Positions 1 to 7,732 of a stretch of 47,213 nt of DNA are shown here, one piece after another (the stretch's first letter is position 1; the number at the start of each line of letters is the position of its first letter). Below the pieces are notes generated by a model. That model searched no databases, was not told the origin of the DNA, and saw only the letters and a list, made by a program, of their open reading frames with translations. The position numbers and the translations under genes are program-made. Source of the DNA: JAVBMU01 sp031551755 (GTDB lineage: Bacteria; Actinomycetota; Actinomycetes; Actinomycetales; Cellulomonadaceae); NCBI GenBank assembly GCA_031551755.1, contig JAVBNE010000060.1, positions 1 to 47,213 of the forward strand, given 5' to 3'.

Positions 1-108
1 CTCGAGGGTGCGCCCTCGACGGTTGGTCACGAGCTCGACGGACACCTCGTCGGGGTGCGAGACGATGCCCCGCACCAGGTGCTCGAGAGCCTCGGCGCGA
101 TCACTCAC
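1..108 (-). CDS. khpA: KH-domain RNA-binding protein (partial, N-terminal 36 codons)
   Basis: Reading the minus strand from a GTG at 108 gives VSDRAEALEHLVRGIVSHPD followed by EVSVELVTNRRGRTLE, the usual opening of the small KH-domain protein (YlqC/KhpA type) that follows rpsP in Gram-positive bacteria. The family is about 75-80 residues and binds RNA; the KH fold itself lies beyond the window edge. The gene starts 7 nt after the rpsP stop, so the two are almost certainly co-transcribed. What is seen is the start and frame; the family call rests on this short stretch and the position behind rpsP. The 3' end is cut by the window. Confidence 0.8.
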   Translation of the reverse strand, partial: MSDRAEALEHLVRGIVSHPDEVSVELVTNRRGRTLE

Positions 109-115
109 CGCCGAC

Positions 116-475
116 TCACTCGGCCGCGTTGTTGCTGACCTTGGCCAGCTCCTCGTTGAAGCGGGCCTGCTTGTCGACCTTCTGGGGCTGCGGCTTGAGC
201 TTGCCCTCAGCGCCCGGCAGGCCCTTGAACTTCTGCCAGTCGCCGGTGATCTTCAGCAGGGCGAGAACCTGCTCGGTCGGCTGCGCGCCGACACCCAACC
301 AGTACTGCGCCCGCTCCGACTTGATGTCGATGAGCGACGGCTCCTCGGTGGGGTGGTACTTGCCGATCTCCTCGATCACACGGCCGTCGCGCTTGGTGCG
401 CGAGTCCGCGACGACGACACGGTAGTACGGTGCCCGGATCTTGCCGAGGCGCTTCAAACGGATCTTCGTGGCCAC
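116..475 (-). CDS. rpsP: 30S ribosomal protein S16
   Basis: The 119-residue product begins VATKIRLKRLGKIRAPYYRV, the unmistakable S16 N-terminus, followed by VVADSRTKRDGRVIEEIGKY. S16 is a structural and assembly protein of the 30S subunit. The GTG at 475 was chosen because it gives the conserved ATKIRLKR start and has a GGAGA ribosome binding site about 10 nt upstream (486-490); the frame stays open further upstream but that stretch has no S16 similarity. The C-terminal tail after about residue 85 is lysine/glutamine rich (GKLKPQPQKVDKQARF), as in other actinobacterial S16 proteins. It heads the rpsP-KH operon, which leaves the window on the left. Confidence 0.97.
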   Translation of the reverse strand: MATKIRLKRLGKIRAPYYRVVVADSRTKRDGRVIEEIGKYHPTEEPSLIDIKSERAQYWLGVGAQPTEQVLALLKITGDWQKFKGLPGAEGKLKPQPQKVDKQARFNEELAKVSNNAAE

Positions 476-804
476 TTGGGTGGTCTCTCCTGGTTCTAGG
501 GGGGGGCGACACGCCACCGCAGCCGGTGGGGCCGGAGCGTGGAGCGTCAGGACACAGCGGGCCGCGGAGAGAGGGGCCGGGCACGCCGAGTACCGGGCCA
601 TTGTGCCAGATGACCGACCACCTAGGCGAGACGGCCCTCCACCCGTGCCATGGCCCGCCACGGGGCGGGTCGGCGCTCGGGGGCGATCCCCCATCGGCGA
701 CTCGGGGTCACCGGCGGGGCTTCGGGGGCAGGCACCATGTTCCTGAGGCGCTGACCTGCGAAGACTTGGATCTGCTGAGCTACCGCGACGATCCAGGAGA
801 ACTC
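476..804. other. Intergenic region between divergent rpsP and acyltransferase genes
   Basis: This 329-nt stretch separates rpsP (minus) from the acyltransferase gene (plus) and must hold both promoters. I see ribosome binding sites at both ends: GGAGA (486-490, minus) for rpsP and AGGAGA (795-800, plus) for the acyltransferase. There is a G8 run at 499-506 in the rpsP leader. A CACAAT-like -10 element for rpsP may lie near 604-609 on the minus strand, but no good -35 was found, so I do not claim a promoter. No gene was recognised here. Confidence 0.5.
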
Positions 805-2151
805 GTGACCACTCTCGCCCACGCACCGAAGTCCACAACGCGGCACTCAGCCGTCGCCCTGGCAAGCCCGAAGCGGGTCCGCACACCGGCTCCGGATCGC
901 ACTCCCCCTGCCCCCGCGCGCAAGCCCTCGCGCGACCTGTTCGTGGATGCCTTGCGCGCCTTGGCCACCCTCGCGATCCTCACTGTCCATTGGTCGATGG
1001 CGGAGGCCACCTGGACCGACGAAGTACTCACCACCGGAAACGCGCTCGCCCATGGTTTCGGGTGGGTGGTGACCTGGCCGCTTCAGGTACTGGCGGTGCT
1101 CTTCTTCGCTGCCGGTGCCGCGGCGGCCTACGACTCGCGGGCCGGCCGCACGGGCGCCGTCGCACTGTTACGCGCCCGGATCGGTCGAATCCTATGGCCG
1201 GTGGTCGTGTTCGGCGTCGGCTGCGGCGGCGCCCTGGCTGGGTTGGCGGCAGCGGGGGTCCCCGGGCAGGCATTGGTCACACTCGCTCGCCTCGCTCCCC
1301 AACCGCTGTGGTTCCTGGCGGTCTATGTCGCGCTCCTGGCGGTGACCCCACTCCTGAAACGCTGCCTGAGAGCCTTAGGCTGGCGCCTGCCGGTGGCGCT
1401 CGTCGCGGCGGTCGGCTGCACGGACCTGCTGCGTTTCGGCCTGGACATTCAGTGGCCCGCGATGACGAACATCGTCATCGCCTGGGCAGTTCCTTACACA
1501 CTGGGGCTGGTCTACGCCGAGGCGATCAGGCAGGGCTCCCTCCCTAGACCAGCAGTCCTCACCTGTGCGGGGGTCGCCGCGTTGCTCGGCGCCGGTGCAC
1601 TTGTCATCTTCGGGTCCTACCCGGCCAGTCTCATCGGTATGCCGGGGGCAAAGATCTCCAACCTGGGTCCGCCCACCATGCTCGTTGTCCTCCATGGGGT
1701 CGGTCTGGTGGCGCTTGCGCTGGCCGCCCGAGGACGGCTGGTTCGCTGGGCGGAAGGCTCGGGCAAGCCGATGATCCGAACGATCTCCCAGCGCTCCATG
1801 ACCATCTACGTGTGGCACGTCATGGCGATGGTGACCGTGGTCGGAATCGTCCTCGTACTCCTCGGCGAACGGCTTCCCGATGCCTGGTCGGTGGACTGGT
1901 GGGTCACGCGGCCACTCTGGTTCGGCGCCTTCGCCCTGGTCTTGACCGGCATCTGCACCATCGTGCCCGAACGCGCGCCATGGGGTGCGCGTTGCCGGGC
2001 CGGACGAGGGCGGGGCGACCTGCTTCCGGTCCTCCCCACGCCCCGGCGGACGAAGGCCGACAACGCGCTTGACCACTCATCGGCGTTGGCACCCCGGCGT
2101 ACGGTCAACCTCCTCGTGGCTGTATCGCGTACGCCAGCAGAGCGAAAGTGA
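805..2151 (+). CDS. Acyltransferase family 3 (AT3) integral membrane protein
   Basis: The 448-residue protein has a basic, proline-rich N-terminal tail of about 43 residues. It then enters the AT3 signature RDLFVDALRALATLAILTVH, with the conserved His at residue 62, and continues through about ten hydrophobic helices. Near the end, SMTIYVWHVMAM matches the late conserved helix of the family. AT3 proteins move acyl groups onto extracytoplasmic sugars, cell wall or small molecules; the substrate here is unknown. The GTG at 805 was preferred because AGGAGA sits 4 nt upstream, although the frame is open from position 430. The last 47 nt overlap the end of the opposing membrane-protein gene, and the arginine-rich tail after about residue 385 is not family-like. 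Confidence 0.8.
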   Translation: MTTLAHAPKSTTRHSAVALASPKRVRTPAPDRTPPAPARKPSRDLFVDALRALATLAILTVHWSMAEATWTDEVLTTGNALAHGFGWVVTWPLQVLAVLFFAAGAAAAYDSRAGRTGAVALLRARIGRILWPVVVFGVGCGGALAGLAAAGVPGQALVTLARLAPQPLWFLAVYVALLAVTPLLKRCLRALGWRLPVALVAAVGCTDLLRFGLDIQWPAMTNIVIAWAVPYTLGLVYAEAIRQGSLPRPAVLTCAGVAALLGAGALVIFGSYPASLIGMPGAKISNLGPPTMLVVLHGVGLVALALAARGRLVRWAEGSGKPMIRTISQRSMTIYVWHVMAMVTVVGIVLVLLGERLPDAWSVDWWVTRPLWFGAFALVLTGICTIVPERAPWGARCRAGRGRGDLLPVLPTPRRTKADNALDHSSALAPRRTVNLLVAVSRTPAERK

Positions 2152-2698
2152 ACATCACCGCAGACACGGCGATGCTGACGGGTCCAGCCGCTGGTGCAAG
2201 GGTCAGCCCCCACCACGAGTATGTGATCCCGTCGGTACCGAACTGGGCCGCGAAGGCCGTCACCAGGGTGGTGGGCAGCCACGCCAACGAGGCAGAGGCG
2301 AACCGAACAGTGGCCACCGCCAGGGCCGCCGAGACCAGCACCCCGCGCACCACCGCACCCAGCTCGATTGGTGTCACGGAGCCCGCGCGGGCCGCGCCCC
2401 CGACCACAGTGGCCGCTGCAATCAGCGCGATAACCGTGAGCGCGAGGACCCAGGGAACCCGGGCAAGGCGGACCTTGGTGGTCTCAAGCTGAGGCAACCG
2501 AACCTCCGCACAGCCGATGGCCACACACACGCCGGCCGCCGCGGGAACGAACATTCCCGTGGCGACCGGAGCGCCCAATTCCACAATCAGGCGAGAAGTC
2601 ATGTGCGGCTTTGCGGCTAAGCCGCACATCGCAACGCCGACCAGCAGGCCCGCCAGTGCCATGCCGTGATGGATCGACAACCATCCGCGAAAGGCCAT
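2105..2698 (-). CDS. Small integral membrane protein, third or fourth gene of ABC-type operon
   Basis: The 197-residue product starts MAFRGWLSIHHGMALAGLLV and carries five or six hydrophobic segments (roughly residues 12-30, 40-62, 78-103, 114-133, 137-158 and 170-190). I do not recognise a named family. The ATG at 2698 overlaps the stop of the upstream membrane protein as TGATG, pointing to translational coupling, so it is probably a second permease or immunity-type subunit of the ABC transporter encoded upstream. Its last 47 nt run antisense into the end of the acyltransferase gene. Function is inferred only from operon position and topology. Confidence 0.6.
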   Translation of the reverse strand: MAFRGWLSIHHGMALAGLLVGVAMCGLAAKPHMTSRLIVELGAPVATGMFVPAAAGVCVAIGCAEVRLPQLETTKVRLARVPWVLALTVIALIAAATVVGGAARAGSVTPIELGAVVRGVLVSAALAVATVRFASASLAWLPTTLVTAFAAQFGTDGITYSWWGLTLAPAAGPVSIAVSAVMFTFALLAYAIQPRGG

Positions 2699-3963
2699 CA
2701 CCTGTCGAGATCGCATGCCGCGAACCGGTTGACAACCGCCTGGGCCTCTGCCGGGGAGTAGTCGGGGACCGGAGCACCGGACATCTCCCGAACCACGATC
2801 TCTGGATAAAGGAGGTGGACCCAGGTCACGGCTAGCCGTTGGAGATCCTCGAAGTACTCGTTCGGCGGTGGCTCCTCGGCCGAAATCGCTGGGCACCAGG
2901 TAGGCGTCAGAATCCCGCTTGCGAAAGCCATGGGATCGATCCTTCCCCGCTCGAGCGGTTCAAATCCCGCGCCCTCGCCGATTCCGGGAGAGTAACTCCT
3001 GCTGCGCTCTTGATACCGCGTACGAACAAACGAATCGTAACCCTGAGCTCGGGCGGCAGCGGTCAGCTTCGAAATCTCCGTCCGTGCCGTCGCTGCGTAC
3101 CGTTCATGCTCTCGGTAGGTGCAAACCATTGGATCAGCGCCGACACACCGATCTGGTGGCTGTGCATCGTGGTGAAAGGCACGGCCGGGCACGAAGGCGG
3201 GAACCACCGCGACTGCGAGGACCACGGAAACGCCGGTGAGGACTGCGACGGGACCCGGCGCCAGCCGGACGCGCCGGCGGGGAAGCGGAAGCAGGAGCAA
3301 GAATCCTGTGCCGCCCAGGAGTGCTATCTGCAGCAGGTGGAATGTTGCGTTCCATTCCAGGCCGATCATTGGCATGGTCGCCCCGCCGTCGCCAAACGCG
3401 GCGAATCTGTCCGACCCAAATGATTTCCCGGTGACCGTCTGACTGATCGCGTAAGCGAGTGCACCAGCAAGAGGACCCGCGAGAAGCACTGGCATGAACC
3501 GGCCAAGAAAGGACCCTAGGCACACGAACCAGATCAGCGTGACCGACTGCGCTCCGAGGGCGAGACCGATCTGCCACCAGGCGACGCGTGGCCAGACACC
3601 TCCCCACGCCAGCGCACCCGCGATCACCAGAACGTGAGCGCCCACCATGGGTAGCGCCGTCCAGCCGGCTGCCCACGCATAGATCCATCTCCCACGCCGA
3701 GCTGCGAGCGGAAGATGGATACTGCCTGGCCGGGAGAGTCGAGCCGCATCGACCGCCGCAAGGGCCGCGCCGATGATCCAAAAAACCCACAGGACGAACA
3801 CCATCCAGCTGACGGTCCAGACCGGATCCCCGAGGTAGGGAGCGCCGCGCAGGACTACCATCTGCAGATCGACGCCGAGTGTTACCACGAAGGCGTACGG
3901 TCCGACCAGCGACTTTAGTGCAAAGCCCGCTCCCAGCCGCGCGCCCACTGGAGGCCGGGTCAC
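2698..3963 (-). CDS. ABC-2-like permease with C-terminal extracytoplasmic domain
   Basis: The 421-residue protein has about six membrane spans in its first 260 residues, beginning with FALKSLVGPYAFVVTLGVDL. A soluble domain of about 150 residues then follows, opening with PPDRCVGADPMVCTYREHER and containing four cysteines. This layout (six-helix module, then a Cys-containing outside domain) is familiar from actinobacterial ABC-2-like permeases. I cannot name the exact family from the sequence alone. Its GTG start overlaps the stop of the ATPase gene as GTGA, so the two are translationally coupled and very likely form one transporter. Substrate direction is unknown; export of, or immunity to, the peptide encoded just upstream is the natural guess. 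Confidence 0.6.
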   Translation of the reverse strand: MTRPPVGARLGAGFALKSLVGPYAFVVTLGVDLQMVVLRGAPYLGDPVWTVSWMVFVLWVFWIIGAALAAVDAARLSRPGSIHLPLAARRGRWIYAWAAGWTALPMVGAHVLVIAGALAWGGVWPRVAWWQIGLALGAQSVTLIWFVCLGSFLGRFMPVLLAGPLAGALAYAISQTVTGKSFGSDRFAAFGDGGATMPMIGLEWNATFHLLQIALLGGTGFLLLLPLPRRRVRLAPGPVAVLTGVSVVLAVAVVPAFVPGRAFHHDAQPPDRCVGADPMVCTYREHERYAATARTEISKLTAAARAQGYDSFVRTRYQERSRSYSPGIGEGAGFEPLERGRIDPMAFASGILTPTWCPAISAEEPPPNEYFEDLQRLAVTWVHLLYPEIVVREMSGAPVPDYSPAEAQAVVNRFAACDLDR

Positions 3964-4661
3964 CCGGCGCTCACCATCAGTGTCGCCATCGCTTGCTCGA
4001 GAAGGGACTCACCGGGCGCATCGGCGTCAGCGAGCTGCTCCAGCCCGCTGACATCACCGTCGTAGGCCACCGTGCCTTCATTGAGAACAAGCACGCGATC
4101 GGCTAAGGCCCGCACATCTTCTACCAAATGTGATGCAATGATTACAACCCGTTCACTAGCGACCGATTTGATCGTGGAGCGGACAGCGATTCGCTGAACC
4201 GGGTCGAGGCCAACGGTCGGCTCATCGAGCAATAACACGTCGGGGCGATGAACCAATGCATGCGCAATCCCCAGCCTGCGCCGCATTCCACCTGACAACG
4301 CAGATACGCGCTGGCCACGCCGATCCAGAAGACCGACCTCCGAAAGCGCTCGTTCAACGCGCGACGGCCGCTCCCCAGCAGGAATTCCTTGGGCCCACGC
4401 CACAAAGTGCAGGAACTCCTCGCAATTGGTGCGCGTCGGAAACTCCATCTCCTGTGGAAGATAGCCCGTCGCCGCTCCTCGCGAGCGTTCGATCGTTCCC
4501 CGGGAGGGCCGAATGAGTCCCGCCAACATGCGAAACAGGGTAGACTTGCCAGCACCGTTCGACCCAATGACGCATACCACACTGTTGTCAATCTCCGCAC
4601 TAATGGGGCCAACAGCGAATCCGGATCTGTAGCGGTAGACAAGGTCATTGAACGCTAGCAC
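3960..4661 (-). CDS. ABC transporter ATP-binding protein
   Basis: A complete single nucleotide-binding domain of 233 residues: Walker A GSNGAGKST (residues 33-41), signature LSGGMRRRLGIAHAL, Walker B VLLLDEPTVGLD and the switch histidine in IIASHLVEDV. It most resembles the CcmA/NatA type that pairs with ABC-2 permeases. I chose the GTG at 4661, which overlaps the stop of the upstream peptide gene (TAGTG) and has GGAG 10 nt before it. An ATG at 4685 would add eight residues lying inside the peptide gene. It is coupled by a 4-nt overlap to the permease downstream. Confidence 0.88.
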   Translation of the reverse strand: MLAFNDLVYRYRSGFAVGPISAEIDNSVVCVIGSNGAGKSTLFRMLAGLIRPSRGTIERSRGAATGYLPQEMEFPTRTNCEEFLHFVAWAQGIPAGERPSRVERALSEVGLLDRRGQRVSALSGGMRRRLGIAHALVHRPDVLLLDEPTVGLDPVQRIAVRSTIKSVASERVVIIASHLVEDVRALADRVLVLNEGTVAYDGDVSGLEQLADADAPGESLLEQAMATLMVSAG

Positions 4662-4948
4662 TAGTATTTCACTCCGTTGGTCCACCAGGTTCCGCTGGCC
4701 CGATCGTTACCCATAGGAACATCCACCTTTGTGGTTATTCCAGCACGGGCATAGTTCCCCGAACCTGGAACACTGCTGGTAATGTGAACCCTCACCCATT
4801 TCCCCGATGCGCTGACGCGGGTGGCATCTTTCCGATTGGAATAGTAATACGCCTGCCACTCCTCCTTGAATGTGTCGCCGACCGACGCTGATCGACTGCG
4901 CTTGACCATACCTGCCCTCACTAGATCGGTCAAATCGCACCATAGCAA
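4661..4948 (-). CDS. Small lactococcin 972-like peptide, no visible signal sequence
   Basis: A 95-residue (82 if started at the internal ATG, 4909) product ending GTWWTNGVKY. Residues from about 36 onward (AYYYSNRKDATRV, then YARAGITTKV, then RASGTWWTNG) can be laid against the lactococcin 972 bacteriocin pattern of YxHxSKxHSATV, QRAGxWAKAT and a terminal aromatic/Asn cluster. This was compared from memory, so the match is tentative. Known members have a signal peptide; none is visible here, as the N-terminus is charged (MVKRSRS). It may therefore be 5'-truncated, leaderless or a cytoplasmic relative. It starts 14 nt after the amidohydrolase stop and its own stop overlaps the ATPase start. 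Confidence 0.45.
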   Translation of the reverse strand: MLWCDLTDLVRAGMVKRSRSASVGDTFKEEWQAYYYSNRKDATRVSASGKWVRVHITSSVPGSGNYARAGITTKVDVPMGNDRASGTWWTNGVKY

Positions 4949-4962
4949 AGCTCTTCTGCCCT

Positions 4963-6093
4963 TCAGCCCGCGACAACCCGGCCCCGCAATACCACCGCCG
5001 TCGGATGACGCAGTACGTCAATATCTTCCCGAGGGTCTTCGGGGTAGACCACGAAGTCGGCGCTCGCCCCGTCCACCAGCGACCCGAATCCCAGGTACGC
5101 CCGGGTGCGCCAACTCGCCGCCGCCACGACGTCCCCTGCGGGGACTCCAGCGGCCACGAGCAACGCACACTCGTCTGGAAACCGCCCGTGCCCGATCGTG
5201 CCACCCGCGTCGGTGCCGACGAGCAGCTGGACGCCGGCCGCGTGGAGGTGGCGCACCTGCTCATACCGTCGCGCATGCATCGCCCGCATGCGGGCGGCGT
5301 ACACCGGGTACTTCCCGTCAGCTTGCTGGGCGATGTCCGCGAATCTCGCGACCTGCAACAGGGTCGGCGTGACGGCGATCCCGCGATCCGCGATCTCCGC
5401 CATCCGATCGGCGGGGATACCCGTGCCGTGTTCGATGCAGTCCACACCGGCCGCCAAGAGGTCGTCGATCACCTCTTCGGAGAAGGCATGCACGGTGACC
5501 CGAGCACCTTCGGAATGGGCTGCGGAGACCGCCTCGATCAGTAGGTCACGGGGCCACAGCGGCCGCAGGTCGGCCTCCGACCCCAGGTCGCGGTCAATCC
5601 AGTCGCCGACGAGCTTCACCCAGCCGTTCCCCCGCCGAGCCTGCGCCCGGACGGCATCCGGCAGCTGGCCCACCTCGTCGAGCTCGAGCCCGTAGTGACG
5701 TAGGTAGCGTTTCGGGCGCGCTAGGTGCCAACCCGCACGGAGCAACCTCGGCATGAGTGGATCTGCGTCGATCCAGTGGGTGTCCGATGGCGAACCGGCA
5801 TCGCGGATCGCCAACACGCCGGCATCACGATCCGTGACCGCCTGGACCCGGGCCGTCGCCTCATCAACCGGCCCGCCGGGGCCAAGACCGATGTGGCAAT
5901 GCACATCCACCAACCCTGGCAGCACCCAGCCGGTGAGCTCCGTCGCCGTCCCCGTCAACGCCGAGGGCCGCGTCAGGGCGACCCGCCCCTTGCGCACCCA
6001 CAGGTCCGAGAGCGCGTGGTCGTGCCCGCCGAGGATGTGGCCGCGAATATGAAGCTGCTCGGCACCCAGTGCGGCGCCTTGTTGGCTGGTCAC
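4963..6093 (-). CDS. Amidohydrolase family protein
   Basis: The 376-residue protein shows the metal-dependent amidohydrolase layout: VLPGLVDVHCHIGLG (HxH metal ligands, about residues 64-67), KLVGDW (the lysine often carbamylated), VTVHAFSEE (metal His), IEHGTG and LLVGTDAGG (metal Asp near residue 300). It ends with the usual beta-strand return ADFVVYPEDPREDIDVL. Members hydrolyse C-N bonds of cyclic amides, imidazolones or peptides; the substrate cannot be read from the sequence. The GTG start overlaps the ffh stop as GTGA. An amidohydrolase behind ffh and ahead of rpsP is a common arrangement in related actinomycetes (from memory), so this is probably an ancestral neighbour and the peptide/ABC genes came later. 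Confidence 0.85.
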   Translation of the reverse strand: MTSQQGAALGAEQLHIRGHILGGHDHALSDLWVRKGRVALTRPSALTGTATELTGWVLPGLVDVHCHIGLGPGGPVDEATARVQAVTDRDAGVLAIRDAGSPSDTHWIDADPLMPRLLRAGWHLARPKRYLRHYGLELDEVGQLPDAVRAQARRGNGWVKLVGDWIDRDLGSEADLRPLWPRDLLIEAVSAAHSEGARVTVHAFSEEVIDDLLAAGVDCIEHGTGIPADRMAEIADRGIAVTPTLLQVARFADIAQQADGKYPVYAARMRAMHARRYEQVRHLHAAGVQLLVGTDAGGTIGHGRFPDECALLVAAGVPAGDVVAAASWRTRAYLGFGSLVDGASADFVVYPEDPREDIDVLRHPTAVVLRGRVVAG

Positions 6094-7673
6094 TTGCCGA
6101 GGAACTTCTCCAGCCCGGGCGGGATCTCCAGATCGTCAGGAGCTGCCTTCCCCGCGCCCAAACCGAAGGCTGAACCCGGCGCCGCCGCCGGGCGCTGCCC
6201 GTACGCCCGTGCCGCCGCCTCACGTTCCTGTGCCGCGCGCTTCGCCGGGTTACCGGAGCGCCCCTTGAACTTGCGCGGAGGGGCCGATCGGCCGCTCGAC
6301 TTCTTCCCACCCATCCCTGGCAGGCTGCCCATTCCGGGCACCGCGGGCATGCCACCCTTGCCCATCTGCCGCATCATCTTCTGGGCGCCGGCGAACCGCT
6401 CCAACAGGCCATTGACGTCGGACGTCGTCACACCCGAACCACGTGCGATGCGGGCCCGGCGGGAGCCGTTGATCATCTTGGGGTTCTCGCGCTCGGCCGG
6501 GGTCATCGAACGAATGATCGCCTCGATCCGGTCGACCTCGCGCTCGTCAAAGTTCTCCAGGGCCTCACGCATCTGCCCCATGCCTGGCAGCATGCCGAGC
6601 ATCTTCTTCATCGAACCCATGTTCTTCATCTGCTGCATCTGCACCAGGAAGTCCGCGAGGGTGAAGTCCGTGCCGCTGGCCAGCTTCTGGGCCATCTTGG
6701 CGGCTTCGTCCGCGTCGAAGGCCTTCTCCGCCTGCTCGATGAGCGTCAGAACGTCGCCCATGTCGAGGATGCGCGACGCCATCCGGTCAGGGTGGAAGGC
6801 TTCGAAGTCGGTGAGCTTCTCACCGGTCGAGGCGAAGAGGATCGGCCGACCAGTCACCCCGGTGACAGACAGTGCCGCACCACCGCGGGCGTCCCCGTCA
6901 AGTTTCGAGAGCACGACGCCGGTGAAATCGACACCCTCCTCGAAGGCCTTCGCCGTGGCGACCGCGTCCTGACCGATCATCGCGTCGATCACGAAGAGGA
7001 TCTCATCCGGCTGGACGGCGTCGCGGATGTCGGCGGCCTGGCGCATCAGCTCAGCATCGACGCCGAGGCGGCCTGCGGTGTCGATGATGACCACGTCATG
7101 CTGGCGCGCCCGAGCGATCTCGACCCCTTCGCGGGCCACCGCCACTGGGTCTCCGGTCGGCACCTCGTCCTCGCCCGCGACCCCAGGATGCGGCGCGAAG
7201 ACCGGCACCCCGGCACGCTCGGCAACCACCGTGAGCTGGGTGACCGCATTGGGGCGTTGCAAGTCGGCGGCGACCAGGATCGGGGTGTGCCCCTGTTCCC
7301 GAAGGAACAGGCCGAGCTTGCCCGCGAGCGTCGTCTTTCCAGCTCCCTGAAGACCGGCGAGCATGATGACGGTAGGCGCCGTCTTCGCGAACCGCAGTCC
7401 GCGAGCCTGACCACCGAGGATCGAGACCAACTCGTCATTGACGATCTTGACGACCTGCTGGGCCGGGTTCAGCGCCGCCGAGACCTCTTCGGAGAGCGCG
7501 CGCTCGCGCACGGCTGCCGTGAACTCGCGGACCACCGGCACCGCGACGTCCGCGTCGAGCAACGCGCGACGGATCTCGCGAATGGTCGCGTCGATGTCCG
7601 CCTCGGACAATCTGCCCTTTGAACGCAGATTGCGGAAGGTGGAGGTCAGGCGATCTGACAGCGTGTTGAACAC
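6090..7673 (-). CDS. ffh: Signal recognition particle protein Ffh
   Basis: A 527-residue SRP54 GTPase that binds 4.5S/SRP RNA and delivers nascent membrane proteins to FtsY. The N domain starts MFNTLSDRLTSTFRNLRSKG with the ALLDADV motif. The G domain has GLQGAGKTT (107-115), DTAGRLGVD, TKLDGDARGG and GEKLTDFEAFHP. The M domain is methionine rich (VQMQQMKNMGSMKKMLGMLP), with the SRP RNA-binding SRRARIARGSG. The tail after about residue 450 is a long Gly/Pro/Arg-rich extension, as in many actinobacteria. The GTG at 7673 has GAGG 9 nt upstream. It lies about 60 nt after glnD and shares GTGA with the amidohydrolase. Confidence 0.98.
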   Translation of the reverse strand: MFNTLSDRLTSTFRNLRSKGRLSEADIDATIREIRRALLDADVAVPVVREFTAAVRERALSEEVSAALNPAQQVVKIVNDELVSILGGQARGLRFAKTAPTVIMLAGLQGAGKTTLAGKLGLFLREQGHTPILVAADLQRPNAVTQLTVVAERAGVPVFAPHPGVAGEDEVPTGDPVAVAREGVEIARARQHDVVIIDTAGRLGVDAELMRQAADIRDAVQPDEILFVIDAMIGQDAVATAKAFEEGVDFTGVVLSKLDGDARGGAALSVTGVTGRPILFASTGEKLTDFEAFHPDRMASRILDMGDVLTLIEQAEKAFDADEAAKMAQKLASGTDFTLADFLVQMQQMKNMGSMKKMLGMLPGMGQMREALENFDEREVDRIEAIIRSMTPAERENPKMINGSRRARIARGSGVTTSDVNGLLERFAGAQKMMRQMGKGGMPAVPGMGSLPGMGGKKSSGRSAPPRKFKGRSGNPAKRAAQEREAAARAYGQRPAAAPGSAFGLGAGKAAPDDLEIPPGLEKFLGK

Positions 7674-7732
7674 CGCGTCATCCTCACTGGTGGGGAACCG
7701 GGAATACCAGCGACCAGCCTACCCGGCACCGG

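Noticed and set aside
499..506. G8 run as a phase-variable tract
   Set aside because: It lies in the leader of an essential ribosomal gene and is short; a switching role is unlikely.
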